Source: CAVQUE01 sp046290435 (lineage in GTDB: Bacteria > Actinomycetota > Acidimicrobiia > Acidimicrobiales > UBA8592). From it: a stretch of 64,000 nt of DNA. Position 1 is the stretch's first letter. Each line of letters starts with the position of its first letter. The notes under the pieces were generated by a model. It was not told the DNA's origin. It saw nothing but the letters and a program-made list of their open reading frames with translations, and ran no database searches. Positions 24,333-32,087 of this stretch are shown here, piece after piece. Position numbers and translations under genes: made by a program. The stretch covers positions 21,514-85,513 of the forward strand of contig JBKAGO010000046.1 of NCBI GenBank assembly GCA_046290435.1. Reading direction: 5' to 3'.

Positions 24333-24662
24333 TCACGCACTGTCGTCGTCCGCTTCGACGAGCAGGGTGGGTAGATCCTGGGCGTAGGAGAGGAGCCGGA
24401 CCACGTCGAGGTGGTCGGACCGCTCGAAGTAGAACCAGCCGCAGGGGAACCCGGAGATCCGGAACGACCGGAGGCCGGGGATGTCGCAGAGCTCCCCGAG
24501 GCGTAGCGAGCCGATGCCGGGCATGGTCTCGATCCTTTGCAACGTGGCGACGGCTGCGTCGAAGAATCGCTGCGCCACGTCGAGGCTCGCCTCGGCGCGG
24601 TGGTACCGGGTTCGTTCGACCAGGTCGCTCTCGGCCAGGGGGCGCAGCCGGGCGGGCGTCAC
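24333..24662 (-). CDS. parE: ParE/RelE-family toxin
   Basis: A 109-residue toxin of the ParE/RelE superfamily: helix hairpin (LVERTRYHRAEASLDVAQRFFDAAVATLQRIETMPGIGS), then the strand set RSFRISGFPCGWFYFERSDHLDVVRLLSYAQD. ParE poisons DNA gyrase whereas RelE cleaves mRNA; sequence alone does not decide, but the ParD-type partner favours ParE. Its GTG start overlaps the antitoxin stop (GTGA). Confidence 0.85.
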   Translation of the reverse strand: MTPARLRPLAESDLVERTRYHRAEASLDVAQRFFDAAVATLQRIETMPGIGSLRLGELCDIPGLRSFRISGFPCGWFYFERSDHLDVVRLLSYAQDLPTLLVEADDDSA

Positions 24663-24910
24663 CGATCGGTTTCGAGCGCGGCGCGGCGGAGCTCGCCGAT
24701 CGTCTCCTCGGTGACGGGTCGTCCGTCGCCCGATGCGAGTCCGTCGGCGATGAGGCGACGGAGGTGCCGGGCTGCCTGTTCCTGCTGGTCGCGGCGGATG
24801 AGGTCCCGGAGGTACTCGCTGGTGTTGCCGTACTCGCCCGAGCGGACTCGCTCGGAGATGTAGTCGCGCATCGCTTCGGGAAGCGCGAAGCTCATCGTGT
24901 TGCGGCTCAT
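24659..24910 (-). CDS. parD: ParD-like antitoxin
   Basis: An 83-residue protein with an N-terminal ribbon-helix-helix (MSFALPEAMRDYISERVRSGEYGNTSEYLRDLIRRDQ) and a C-terminal toxin-binding helix (RPVTEETIGELRRAALE). Typical of ParD/CopG antitoxins that also repress their own operon. A 15-bp palindrome lies 21 bases before its ATG. Confidence 0.88.
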   Translation of the reverse strand: MSRNTMSFALPEAMRDYISERVRSGEYGNTSEYLRDLIRRDQQEQAARHLRRLIADGLASGDGRPVTEETIGELRRAALETDR

Positions 24911-24930
24911 GTCGCCAGTCTGCGCACGGC

Positions 24931-24945
24931 TGACAACTGTTGTCA
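24931..24945. promoter_or_regulatory. parDE operator and -35 region
   Basis: TGACAACTGTTGTCA is a perfect 15-bp palindrome. On the minus strand it contains TTGACA as a -35 hexamer for parDE. The stop codon of the antiporter gene (24943-24945) lies inside it, so ParD bound here would also sit at the end of the antiporter message. Confidence 0.6.
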
Positions 24946-26061
24946 ACGCTGCTGTGGCACCGACCCGTGGCGTCGCCAGCCCTGGTAGCCGGTGACGGCG
25001 AAGGTCATCAGCACGAGCGGCGCAGCGATGAGTGCTGCGGGGGCCACGACGTCGGCGGCGTCGCTGTCGTTCGCGTCGAGGACCAGGTAGGCGACGTAGG
25101 CGATGTAGAAGGCGGTGAGGACGAAGCCCTCCCACCGCTTGATCTCGAACCCGTTCCAGAAGATGGGCACCAACACGATGGAGGCGGCGATCATGACCGG
25201 GAAGTCGAGCCGGAGCGATGCGTCGCCGACGGCCACGCCGCTCGAGGTCACGATGCCGGTGAGGCCCAGCACGCACATCAGGTTGAAGAGGCACGAACCG
25301 ACGACGTTGCCGACGGCGATGTCGCGCTGACCCCGGAACGCAGCCAGCATCGACGTCGCGAGCTCCGGCAGGGAGGTGCCGACGGCGACGACGGTGAGTC
25401 CGATGATCAGGTCGCTGACCCCGAGCGATTCGGCGATGTCGGTGGCGGCATCGACGAGCAGTTGCGAACCGATCACCAGGACCACGAGACCGCCGATGAC
25501 GTAGGCGATCTGCACCAGGAGCGGCCGCTCCACGGCTGCTCCTTCGACGGCCTCGACCGCCGCTGCGTACTCGGCGGCGACGTCGTCGTTCTCTGGGTTC
25601 TCTGCGGTCTCACGCCGCGACGCCCGAATGAGCCACCACGTGTAGGCGAGGACGCCGGCGAACAAGATGATGCCGTCGATGCGTCCGATGCGGTTGTCGA
25701 GCGACATCAGCAACGCCACCACAGAGACCCCGACCAGCAGCGGGACGTCGATGCGCACGATCCGTTGCGACACGGCCAGCCCGCCGACGATCGCTGACGC
25801 GCCGAGGATCAGCAGAATGTTGACGATGTTGCTGCCCACGACGTTGCCGAGCGCGACGTCGCCGTTGCCGGAGAGCCCCGAGCCGACGCTCACCGCCAGC
25901 TCGGGTGCGCTGGTGCCGAAGGCCACGACGGTGAGGCCGATGACCACCGGCTGGACGCCCACTCTCGTGGCGATCGCCGCGGCGCCCTTGACGAGGATCT
26001 CGGCGCCGCCGACGAGGCAGACGAGACCGATCGCCAGGCTGATGGCCGCCCAGACGCTCAT
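24943..26061 (-). CDS. Calcium/sodium antiporter, CaCA family (YrbG-like)
   Basis: A 372-residue inner-membrane exchanger with about ten membrane helices in two inverted halves. Each half has the alpha-repeat: GTSAPELAVSVGS...GNVVGSNIVN and GTSLPELATSMLA...GNVVGSCLFN. The middle loop (about 130-175) is acidic. It exports Ca(II), or possibly Mn(II), against Na+ or H+. A leader ORF overlaps its ATG and a manganese-type riboswitch stands before that, so metal-controlled translation is likely. Stop lies in the parDE operator. Confidence 0.88.
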   Translation of the reverse strand: MSVWAAISLAIGLVCLVGGAEILVKGAAAIATRVGVQPVVIGLTVVAFGTSAPELAVSVGSGLSGNGDVALGNVVGSNIVNILLILGASAIVGGLAVSQRIVRIDVPLLVGVSVVALLMSLDNRIGRIDGIILFAGVLAYTWWLIRASRRETAENPENDDVAAEYAAAVEAVEGAAVERPLLVQIAYVIGGLVVLVIGSQLLVDAATDIAESLGVSDLIIGLTVVAVGTSLPELATSMLAAFRGQRDIAVGNVVGSCLFNLMCVLGLTGIVTSSGVAVGDASLRLDFPVMIAASIVLVPIFWNGFEIKRWEGFVLTAFYIAYVAYLVLDANDSDAADVVAPAALIAAPLVLMTFAVTGYQGWRRHGSVPQQR

Positions 26062-26135
26062 CGGGCCGTGCCCAGTCGGGAGAAAGCGAGCACGGGCGCA
26101 CGCGAGTCGGGGGTCGTGGAGGCGAACTGGAGCAT
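26058..26135 (-). CDS. 25-residue leader ORF coupled to the antiporter
   Basis: ATG at 26135, AAAGG six bases before it, 25 codons (begins MLQFASTTP, ends RLGTAR) and a TGA that overlaps the antiporter ATG (ATGA). No ribosome binding site is needed by the antiporter gene if it is reached by coupling. The Shine-Dalgarno sequence is in the switching part of the riboswitch. The peptide has no known relatives to judge by, and its sequence may not matter. Confidence 0.5.
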   Translation of the reverse strand: MLQFASTTPDSRAPVLAFSRLGTAR

Positions 26136-26141
26136 GACGAG

Positions 26142-26259
26142 CCTTTCAGCGCACGAATACACGGTCGCTGAAGGTCTCTCCGCCCGATCGCCGGGCTGGC
26201 CCCGCCGGCTCAGACTTCGAGCGAGATGACGACGGACCTCGTGGGATACTCCCCCTCAG
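26142..26259 (-). promoter_or_regulatory. Probable yybP-ykoY (manganese) riboswitch with translational switch
   Basis: On the minus strand the aptamer opens with CTGAGGGGGAGTATCCC and closes with GAGACCTTCAG: stem P1 pairs CTGAGGG with CCTTCAG, and GGGGAGTA and GAGACCTT are the signature sequences of this class. The 3' P1 strand CCTTCAGCG can instead pair with CGCTGAAAGG (26151-26142), which carries the AAAGG ribosome binding site of the leader ORF. Metal binding would free AAAGG and turn expression on. Fold and class are judged by eye. Confidence 0.7.
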
Positions 26260-26502
26260 TTCGCCCCACGCTACGCCCCGTTGCGCCAGTTGCGAGCGAC
26301 AGCTCGAGGTTTCGCGCGCTGACAGGCGAGCCCTCGGCCGCTCTGCCGTGCCGGGGATCGGGAGGTGCCGTCCGATGCACTCGTGGCCATGAGGAGATTC
26401 GGCGGGTCCGTCGTCGTGGCGGCGCTGACCGTCGTCCTCGCCGTTCGCTTCGGTCGTCGAGCCACTGGTGCAGGCGGCCGAGTCAGGCGGTAGGCAGGAA
26501 CG

Positions 26503-27015
26503 ATGACGGACCATGGACGAGTGGTGAGGACCAAGTCGATCGCCGAAGCGATCGCAGAGGTCGGCGCCACCGAGTCGGTACCGGTGACGTTCGAGAGCTG
26601 CGATCACGTCGAGGGGCCGTTCTTCCATGGCACGAAGCTCGGCTTCGTCGTCGGCGATCTGCTCGTGCCGGGTCATCCGTCCAACTACCACCGGGGACGG
26701 GTCTCGAACCACGTGTACTTCGCCGCGTTGGTCGAACCGGCTGTGTGGGCGGCCGAGCTGGCCGTGGCGCTGGCTGCGAGCGAGGAGCGTGGCCGCATCT
26801 ACATCGTCGAGCCGACCGGCCCGTTCGAGGACGACCCCAACGTCACGAACAAGAAGTTCCCCGGCAACGTCACCCGGTCGTATCGCACCCGCCACCCCAT
26901 GCGCGTGGTGGAGGAGCTCGAGGCCTGGGACGGCCATGCGCCCGAGGCTCTGCAGGCGATGCTCGACAACATCACTCGGCTCCGCGAACAGGGCCTCGAC
27001 GTCATCGAGGACTGA
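26503..27015 (+). CDS. arr: NAD+-rifampin ADP-ribosyltransferase (Arr-like)
   Basis: A 170-residue protein. The Arr core starts at FHGTKLGFVVGDLLVPGHPSNY (H42), continues with VYFAALVEPAVWAAELA (Y72) and RIYIVEPTGPFEDDPNVTNKKFPGN (D111), matching the H-Y-D catalytic set of Arr, and ends with RVVEELEAWDGH. Arr enzymes add ADP-ribose to rifamycins and inactivate them. About 30 extra residues at the N-terminus are unusual; a later start is possible but no strong alternative is seen. No mobile element borders it. Confidence 0.85.
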   Translation: MTDHGRVVRTKSIAEAIAEVGATESVPVTFESCDHVEGPFFHGTKLGFVVGDLLVPGHPSNYHRGRVSNHVYFAALVEPAVWAAELAVALAASEERGRIYIVEPTGPFEDDPNVTNKKFPGNVTRSYRTRHPMRVVEELEAWDGHAPEALQAMLDNITRLREQGLDVIED

Positions 27016-27084
27016 GGCGCGGCGCGTCCCGCCCGGCTGTCGTGCCGGCGGAGCGCGCGCATTGCGGTTTGCTATGCTCCACGC

Positions 27085-27333
27085 ATGGCACAGTTGGTGA
27101 CTCGTGTGACGGATGATCTCGCGGCTGCTGTCGATCGGCTCGTCGATGCCGGCGTCGTCGCGAGCCGCTCCGAGGCGGTGCGCCTCGGTCTCGAACAGCT
27201 CGTCGACCGTTTCCGGCGCGACGAGATCGGGGCGAGCATCGCTCGCGGCTATCGAGAGCACCCGCAAGACGACGCCGAGGTCGCATGGGCGGATGAGTCC
27301 TCCGTGCGGATGATCGTCGAGGAGCCCTGGTGA
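27085..27333 (+). CDS. Ribbon-helix-helix antitoxin of a MazEF-like pair
   Basis: An 82-residue CopG/MazE-type protein: strand LVTRVTDDLAAAVDRLVDAG, helices SRSEAVRLGLEQLVDRFR, then a toxin-binding tail rich in acidic and aromatic residues. TATGCT (27073-27078) ends six bases before the ATG, suggesting a leaderless message. Its stop overlaps the toxin start (GTGA). Confidence 0.85.
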   Translation: MAQLVTRVTDDLAAAVDRLVDAGVVASRSEAVRLGLEQLVDRFRRDEIGASIARGYREHPQDDAEVAWADESSVRMIVEEPW

Positions 27334-27647
27334 GTGCGACGCCGACCCAGGGCGAGATCTGGTGGGCCGAAGCCGAGGACAAGCGGCGACCGGTCCTGGT
27401 CGTGACGCGCAGCGATGCCGTGCCGGTGCTGACCTGGATCATCGTCGCACCGGTGACGCGCACGATTCGCCGGATTCCGACCGAGATCCGTCTGGGTACC
27501 AGCCATGGGCTCCCCGACGAGTGTGTGGCGTCGTTCGACAATCTGCAGCCCATTCGCCGCTCGTTTCTCACCGGCCGCGCAGGTGCCCTGCAGATCGACG
27601 AGCTCGACGAGATCTGCCGGGCACTCGGTGCGCTGGCCGACTGCTGA
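27330..27647 (+). CDS. MazF/PemK-family endoribonuclease toxin
   Basis: A 105-residue toxin: GEIWWAEAEDKRRPVLVVTRSDA (MazF GDIxxV...RPvLVv motif), then WIIVAPVTRTIRRIPTEIRL and CVASFDNLQPIRRSFLTGRAGAL. The catalytic Arg in RRP and the Thr in VTRT are present. MazF cleaves single-stranded RNA at short sequences. GTG start coupled to the antitoxin. Confidence 0.9.
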   Translation: MSATPTQGEIWWAEAEDKRRPVLVVTRSDAVPVLTWIIVAPVTRTIRRIPTEIRLGTSHGLPDECVASFDNLQPIRRSFLTGRAGALQIDELDEICRALGALADC

Positions 27648-27731
27648 GGATCTCGTCGTGGGGGCCTCGACGACTGCATCGGGGCTGCGGCTGGGGAACC
27701 GAGCCGCACCTTGCGAGGGGGACGGAGTCCG

Positions 27732-28790
27732 GTGATCACCGCTGAGCAGATCCGATCCTTCCGTCGACGTGCCGGCGGCCTCGACGAGCGCCGGCCGTGG
27801 GGTGCCGACGCGCTGGGGCATGCCCTGCTGGCCGGGGCGAGTGACAGCATGCCGAGGGGCGCGTTGTTGTCGTTGCACGCACGGCTCGATGGGGTCACCC
27901 CGACGGCGCTCGACGATCCGCTGCTGACCCAGGTCTGGGGGCCGAGGTTCAGCGTCTATGTCGTGGCGGCCGACGACGTGGCACCGTTCACGTTGGGTCG
28001 GTTGCCCCGCAACGCCCGGCGCAGGGAGCGGGCCGAGCGGACCGCCGAGGCCCTCCTCGGGGTCCTCGAGGAGGGCCAGCCCCGGCCCTACGGCGATGTC
28101 GGCCGTGAGCTCGGGGTGCACCACAACTCGCTGCGCTATGCCGCGCCGACCGGCATGGTCCGCCTGCGGTGGGACGGGGCCCGTCAACCCACCATCGAGG
28201 TGGTGGCTCCACCCGAGGTCGACCCCGAGGATGCCCGACGGGAGCTGGCTCGGCGCTGTCTGCGGGTGCAGGGGCCGACGACACCGGATGCGTTCGGCCG
28301 GTGGGCCGGCGTGAACGCCGGCGAGGCGCGGACCACCTTCGACGCCATCGCCGACGAGCTGGTCCAGGTCGACACGCCGGTCGGGCCTGCCTTCGTGCTG
28401 GCCCAGGACGAGGCGGCGCTGCGGACCGCAGCCGTGGACGTCGACCCCGGCAACGCTGGTCGCAACGCGTCGGCCGTGCCGAGCCGGGCGGCGTCAGCAG
28501 GCCCGACGGTGCGGCTCCTTCCGAGCGGCGACGCCTACTGGCTGCTCCACGGCGAGCAGCGAGAGCTGCTGGTGGGGGATGCGGCGGCCCGGGACCTGCT
28601 GTGGACGCCGAGGGTGTGGCCCGGCGCGGTGCTCGTCGACGGCGAGATCGTGGGGACCTGGCGCCGGGCCGAACACGTCGTCACCGTGTCCCCATGGCGC
28701 TCGCTCTCGGCCGACGAGCGCCACGCCATCGAGACCGAAGCGTCGAGCTTCCCCCTGCCGGACCTCGCCCGCCCCATCGACGTCCGGTAG
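27732..28790 (+). CDS. Winged-helix DNA-binding protein, HTH_42 (AlkZ/AlkX-related) family
   Basis: A 352-residue protein of the HTH_42 family, which contains the AlkZ/AlkX interstrand-crosslink DNA glycosylases. Repeated winged-helix segments are seen at about 65-130 and 150-220, and the C-terminal TVRLLPSGDAYWL...WPGAVLVDGEIVGTWRR barrel is typical. The catalytic QxQ/HxQ motif that usually precedes ALLSLHARL is replaced by ASDSMPRG, so glycosylase activity is doubtful. GTG 27732 begins the conserved region. It converges with an AlkD-like gene, so the locus looks dedicated to base damage. Confidence 0.75.
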   Translation: MITAEQIRSFRRRAGGLDERRPWGADALGHALLAGASDSMPRGALLSLHARLDGVTPTALDDPLLTQVWGPRFSVYVVAADDVAPFTLGRLPRNARRRERAERTAEALLGVLEEGQPRPYGDVGRELGVHHNSLRYAAPTGMVRLRWDGARQPTIEVVAPPEVDPEDARRELARRCLRVQGPTTPDAFGRWAGVNAGEARTTFDAIADELVQVDTPVGPAFVLAQDEAALRTAAVDVDPGNAGRNASAVPSRAASAGPTVRLLPSGDAYWLLHGEQRELLVGDAAARDLLWTPRVWPGAVLVDGEIVGTWRRAEHVVTVSPWRSLSADERHAIETEASSFPLPDLARPIDVR

Positions 28791-28869
28791 CCAGTGCCCT
28801 GCTTGCCGTGCGAGGCCCGCCCGGCGTGGTGATCGTGCAGGAGAATGCTGCGGAATACGGGGTGCCCGG

Positions 28870-29964
28870 TCAGAGACTGACGTCGAACGATGCCGCGGCC
28901 ATCACCTGACCGGCGACCTGGAGCTCGACGCGGTGGGTGCCCGCCCGGTAGGTCCGGGTGGACGCCTGCTGGATGGATCGGCGCTTGGCGAGTGAGCGTC
29001 GCTCGCCGGGGGCGAGGTCGATCGTCGTCCACTTGAACACCTTGGGCGATGTCGCACCCGACGCGTTGACGTGGTGCACCACGAAGTCCACCACCAGTCG
29101 TTGGGGCCCGGTGGCCGCCGACCGGAGATCGGCGGAGAGGACGATGTGTGCGCCCATCTCGACCGCGGCGGGCGACACCTCGAATCGTTCGACGACGACC
29201 TCCGGCTCGGTCGTGAAGCCGAGCACCGCGAGCGCGCCGGGTTCGCCACGCTTCACCAACGTGCGGAGCGCATGGCTGACCATGCGTCGATCGATTACCG
29301 GTTCCTGCATCCAGGCGGCGAGCGTGTCCACGACGAGTTCGGGATGATCCTTGGCGACGTCGTTGAGGTGGTTGGCGACCGATCGGCGGACGGTCTCGGA
29401 CGGGTCGTGGCGGAGGCGGTGCAGGAGCGCCAGTCCGGGGAGCGGGTCGTCGAGCAGTCGCTGCACCCGCATGCCCCACGGGAGTCGTGGACGAGTGCCC
29501 TCCGACGGCAACCGCCGGACACGTTCGTCGTCGTGGTCGGTGAACTCGAGTAGGCGGGCGTAGGTGTCGTCGTAGTGGTCGCGAAGGAACGGCCGGACGG
29601 CGAACTCGCAACTCATGCGCTGGGTGACGTACTCCATGGAGTCGAGCGCCTCCGCCGGCCGAGCCGATCCGAACAGTTCGACGACCGACGCCAACGGCCA
29701 CGCCGCCCACCCCTCGACCGGCGGCTCCGCCCGTGCGACCTCGACCAGGCAGGCCAACGACGCCGCCGGGTCGCGGTCGCCGAGGGCCCGCCACAGCTCC
29801 CGTGCGATCACCTCCATCCTGGCCTTGAGCTCCAGCCCGTCGAGCTGCGGTGTGGTCCGCTCGGCGAATCCGCGTGCGTCGAAGCCGTCGTCGACCGCAG
29901 CGAACCGACCGGCGAGTTCGTCGACGACCGCCGCATCGACCGAGTCCTTGAGCGCAGCAGGCAT
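28870..29964 (-). CDS. DNA alkylation repair protein, HEAT-like (AlkD-type)
   Basis: A 364-residue helical-repeat protein of the DNA alkylation repair family: HEAT-like repeats from about residue 20 to 230, including DPSETVRRSVANHLNDVAKDHPELVVDTLAAWM, the best-conserved segment. The last 120 residues are beta-rich (VEMGAHIVLSADLRSAA...THRVELQVAGQVMAAASFDV) and include the usual KWTTIDLAPGE turn. AlkD glycosylases remove bulky or cationic alkylated bases without base flipping. ATG 29964 is preferred to a TTG at 29985. Confidence 0.8.
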   Translation of the reverse strand: MPAALKDSVDAAVVDELAGRFAAVDDGFDARGFAERTTPQLDGLELKARMEVIARELWRALGDRDPAASLACLVEVARAEPPVEGWAAWPLASVVELFGSARPAEALDSMEYVTQRMSCEFAVRPFLRDHYDDTYARLLEFTDHDDERVRRLPSEGTRPRLPWGMRVQRLLDDPLPGLALLHRLRHDPSETVRRSVANHLNDVAKDHPELVVDTLAAWMQEPVIDRRMVSHALRTLVKRGEPGALAVLGFTTEPEVVVERFEVSPAAVEMGAHIVLSADLRSAATGPQRLVVDFVVHHVNASGATSPKVFKWTTIDLAPGERRSLAKRRSIQQASTRTYRAGTHRVELQVAGQVMAAASFDVSL

Positions 29965-30089
29965 GGCGGTGACCGTAGTGGGCAACGCCGCGGCGTCGTG
30001 AAGCCACCTCTCGATGGCCTGGCCGGTCTACCACCGTCGCGTCCCGCGGTCCGTTGCGTTTATTGCACTTGTGACGTACGCTCGTGCGG

Positions 30090-30524
30090 GTGACGAATGC
30101 TGTCGAGATCAGGCCAGGTTCGGTCCAGTCGCACGACTTGGAGGTGATCGAACGCGCTCTGACTCGCGAAGGCGTCGAGGGAGCTCGTCTGGTCGACTCC
30201 GACGGTGCCACGGTCGAGATGCCGGCAGAGCTGGTGGGCGCGCTGAAGGCGATCGTCGAACATCTCAGGGCCGGCCATGGTGTCAGCGTTGCGTCATTGC
30301 AGGCCGAGTTGACGACGGTCGAGGCCGCCGAGCTCCTGAATGTGAGCCGCCCCCATCTGGTCAAGCTCGTCGATGGCGGTGCGCTGCCGTTCCGGATGGT
30401 CGGTACGCATCGACGGCTGCGCCTGGTGGACGTGCTCGCCTACCGCGATGAACAAGATGTCGTCTCACGTGAGGCGCTCGACGAGTTGACCCGCCAGGCC
30501 GAAGCTCTCGGCCTGTACGACTGA
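30090..30524 (+). CDS. Excisionase-type HTH antitoxin (partner of PIN toxin)
   Basis: A protein of about 144 residues with an alpha-helical N-terminal half and a C-terminal excisionase-like winged helix: LTTVEAAELLNVSRPHLVKLVDGGALPFRMVGTHRRLRLVDVLAYRDEQ. Genes of this type precede PIN nucleases as antitoxins. TTGCGT (30054-30059), 17 bases, TACGCT (30077-30082) is a likely promoter, placing the start of transcription at GTG 30090; GTG 30084 is the alternative. Confidence 0.8.
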   Translation: MTNAVEIRPGSVQSHDLEVIERALTREGVEGARLVDSDGATVEMPAELVGALKAIVEHLRAGHGVSVASLQAELTTVEAAELLNVSRPHLVKLVDGGALPFRMVGTHRRLRLVDVLAYRDEQDVVSREALDELTRQAEALGLYD

Positions 30525-30534
30525 ACCTGCGGCG

Positions 30535-31098
30535 GTGTCTCGTCGTGTCGCGGTCGTCGACGCGAATGTCCTGTACTCGATCGAATTGACGGACCTGCTC
30601 CTGACATTCGCAGCGCATCGAATCGTTCGCCTGCACTGGTCTCCCACGATTCTCGACGAAGTCCAACGGAACCTCGCCAAGCGCGCCGACCTCACCCCGG
30701 ACGCCATCGACTACCGCATCGACCGAATGAACCTGGCGGTGCCGGCGGCGCTCGACGAAGCGCCCGAGAGTCTGGTGGCAGCGATGCCGATCATCGCCCA
30801 CGACCGGCACGTCCTTGCGCTCGCAGTGCATGTAGAGGCGGACAGCATCGTCACGTTCAACGCGCGTGACTTCCCGCTCGTCGCGTGCGAACCGCACGGA
30901 GTGGAGGTCGCTCACCCGGACAGCTTCGCCGTGGCCGTTGTCGAGAGCCATCCGGCGAGGGTCGACGCTGCGCTCGCTGACATCGCTCGACGACGCACCC
31001 GTCCTGCGATGACTGTGCACGAGATCTTGGACCGACTGGCCGTCGTCGTGCCCGCCTTCGTCAGCCGGGTGCGCGCGACGTCACTGGGCACGGCGTGA
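30535..31098 (+). CDS. PIN-domain ribonuclease toxin
   Basis: A 187-residue PIN-domain protein: D9 in VVDANVLYS, LHWSPTILDEVQRNL (Glu ligand), HDRHVLALAV and IVTFNARDFP give the acidic metal-binding cluster. PIN toxins cleave tRNA or rRNA. It starts at GTG ten bases after the antitoxin stop. The C-terminal 60 residues (SHPARVDAALADIARRRTRPAMTVHEILDRL) are typical of the subgroup paired with excisionase-like antitoxins. Confidence 0.85.
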   Translation: MSRRVAVVDANVLYSIELTDLLLTFAAHRIVRLHWSPTILDEVQRNLAKRADLTPDAIDYRIDRMNLAVPAALDEAPESLVAAMPIIAHDRHVLALAVHVEADSIVTFNARDFPLVACEPHGVEVAHPDSFAVAVVESHPARVDAALADIARRRTRPAMTVHEILDRLAVVVPAFVSRVRATSLGTA

Positions 31099-31173
31099 GC
31101 TGCTGCCCGTCAACGGACCACGAGCGGCCGGAAACCCGTGCCTGCGGCAGACCGGGCTGATCTCTCGGATGTC

Positions 31174-31659
31174 TCAGGTTGCGCGGGTGAACTGGCAGGG
31201 GTCGTCGCTGACATCGAGTCCGGTGATCTGCAGGACCCATAGGTGGTCGCCGGCGATCTCGCTCGGTTCGAGCTCGAACGACCGGGCGGTAACCGGGTTG
31301 CCGGACTCGAAAGCGCGCCATTCGCTCGCGGCGACGAACCCGGCCGACCCGACGAATCGGCCCATTCCAGCGCCAGTCTCACGAGTGGTGTCGAGCACCT
31401 CACCGCCACCGGCGAGACAGCCGATGCATCGCTCGAGGTCCTCGCTCAGGTTCTCGTCGCCATCGAGGACGAAGAGGTCTGTGCGTTGCTCGGTGGCGTT
31501 GCCGATCACGCGGCGCCCAGAGGCGATCTCCATCGCCGCCAGGTCGGCAGGCAACTCGCTGCGAACCGGGTCGAACCCGACGATCCCAGGCTCGTCGCCG
31601 CCACGCGTGCACGCTGCCGCCAAGAGAATGATGACGGCGACCGCGGACAATCTCTCCAT
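31174..31659 (-). CDS. Predicted lipoprotein, function unknown
   Basis: A 161-residue protein with a lipoprotein signal: hydrophobic VAVIILLAAAC, lipidation Cys at residue 17. The mature part has two further Cys close together (RCIGC) and one near the end, perhaps disulfides, and no domain I recognise. GTG 31665 is an alternative start. It faces away from a decayed DUF4143 fragment. Confidence 0.6.
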   Translation of the reverse strand: MERLSAVAVIILLAAACTRGGDEPGIVGFDPVRSELPADLAAMEIASGRRVIGNATEQRTDLFVLDGDENLSEDLERCIGCLAGGGEVLDTTRETGAGMGRFVGSAGFVAASEWRAFESGNPVTARSFELEPSEIAGDHLWVLQITGLDVSDDPCQFTRAT

Positions 31660-31780
31660 GGTCACACGGGCGACTGTGCCACGATCGAGCTGCCCGTCTC
31701 ACGACCCCCAGGTGCAACGCCCGATGATCGAACAGGAGATGGACCCGAACTGGAAGTCCAACGCCCACAGGGCGTTGAGA

Positions 31781-32033
31781 ATTTGGCGACATCGGCACGA
31801 CATGGCCGCCGACGCCGGTCAGGCGTTTGCGTGCCGCGGCGGCTGCCACGGATGTGGCGCCCTGATCGATCGCTGGTCGACCGCCGAGCTCGATCTCGAT
31901 GCCGGCCCAGCGCCGGTCGGGTAGCGAGACGACGGCGTCGATCTCGTGGTCGTCGGTCCGGAAGCACGACACCGCTCCTCCGAGTGCGCCGGCCAGGACC
32001 CGTAGGTCGCGGATCGCCATGGACTCGAAGAGC
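31781..32033 (-). pseudogene. DUF4143 ATPase fragment, internally deleted copy of 34565-34992
   Basis: The minus strand encodes MAIRDLRVLAGALGGAVS and the DDHEIDAVVSLPDRRWAGIE segment, the C-terminal nuclease-like domain of DUF4143 ATPases. The DNA at 31838-32033 is nearly identical to 34797-34992, and 31781-31832 resembles 34565-34620, but about 170 bases between the two blocks are missing here. It is therefore a deletion derivative of the copy 2.8 kb downstream. Confidence 0.7.
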
Positions 32034-32087
32034 AGAGCTATCGCCCGCGTCGCTCACGAGGCACCCGCCCTCGGCCGATGGGTCGCG

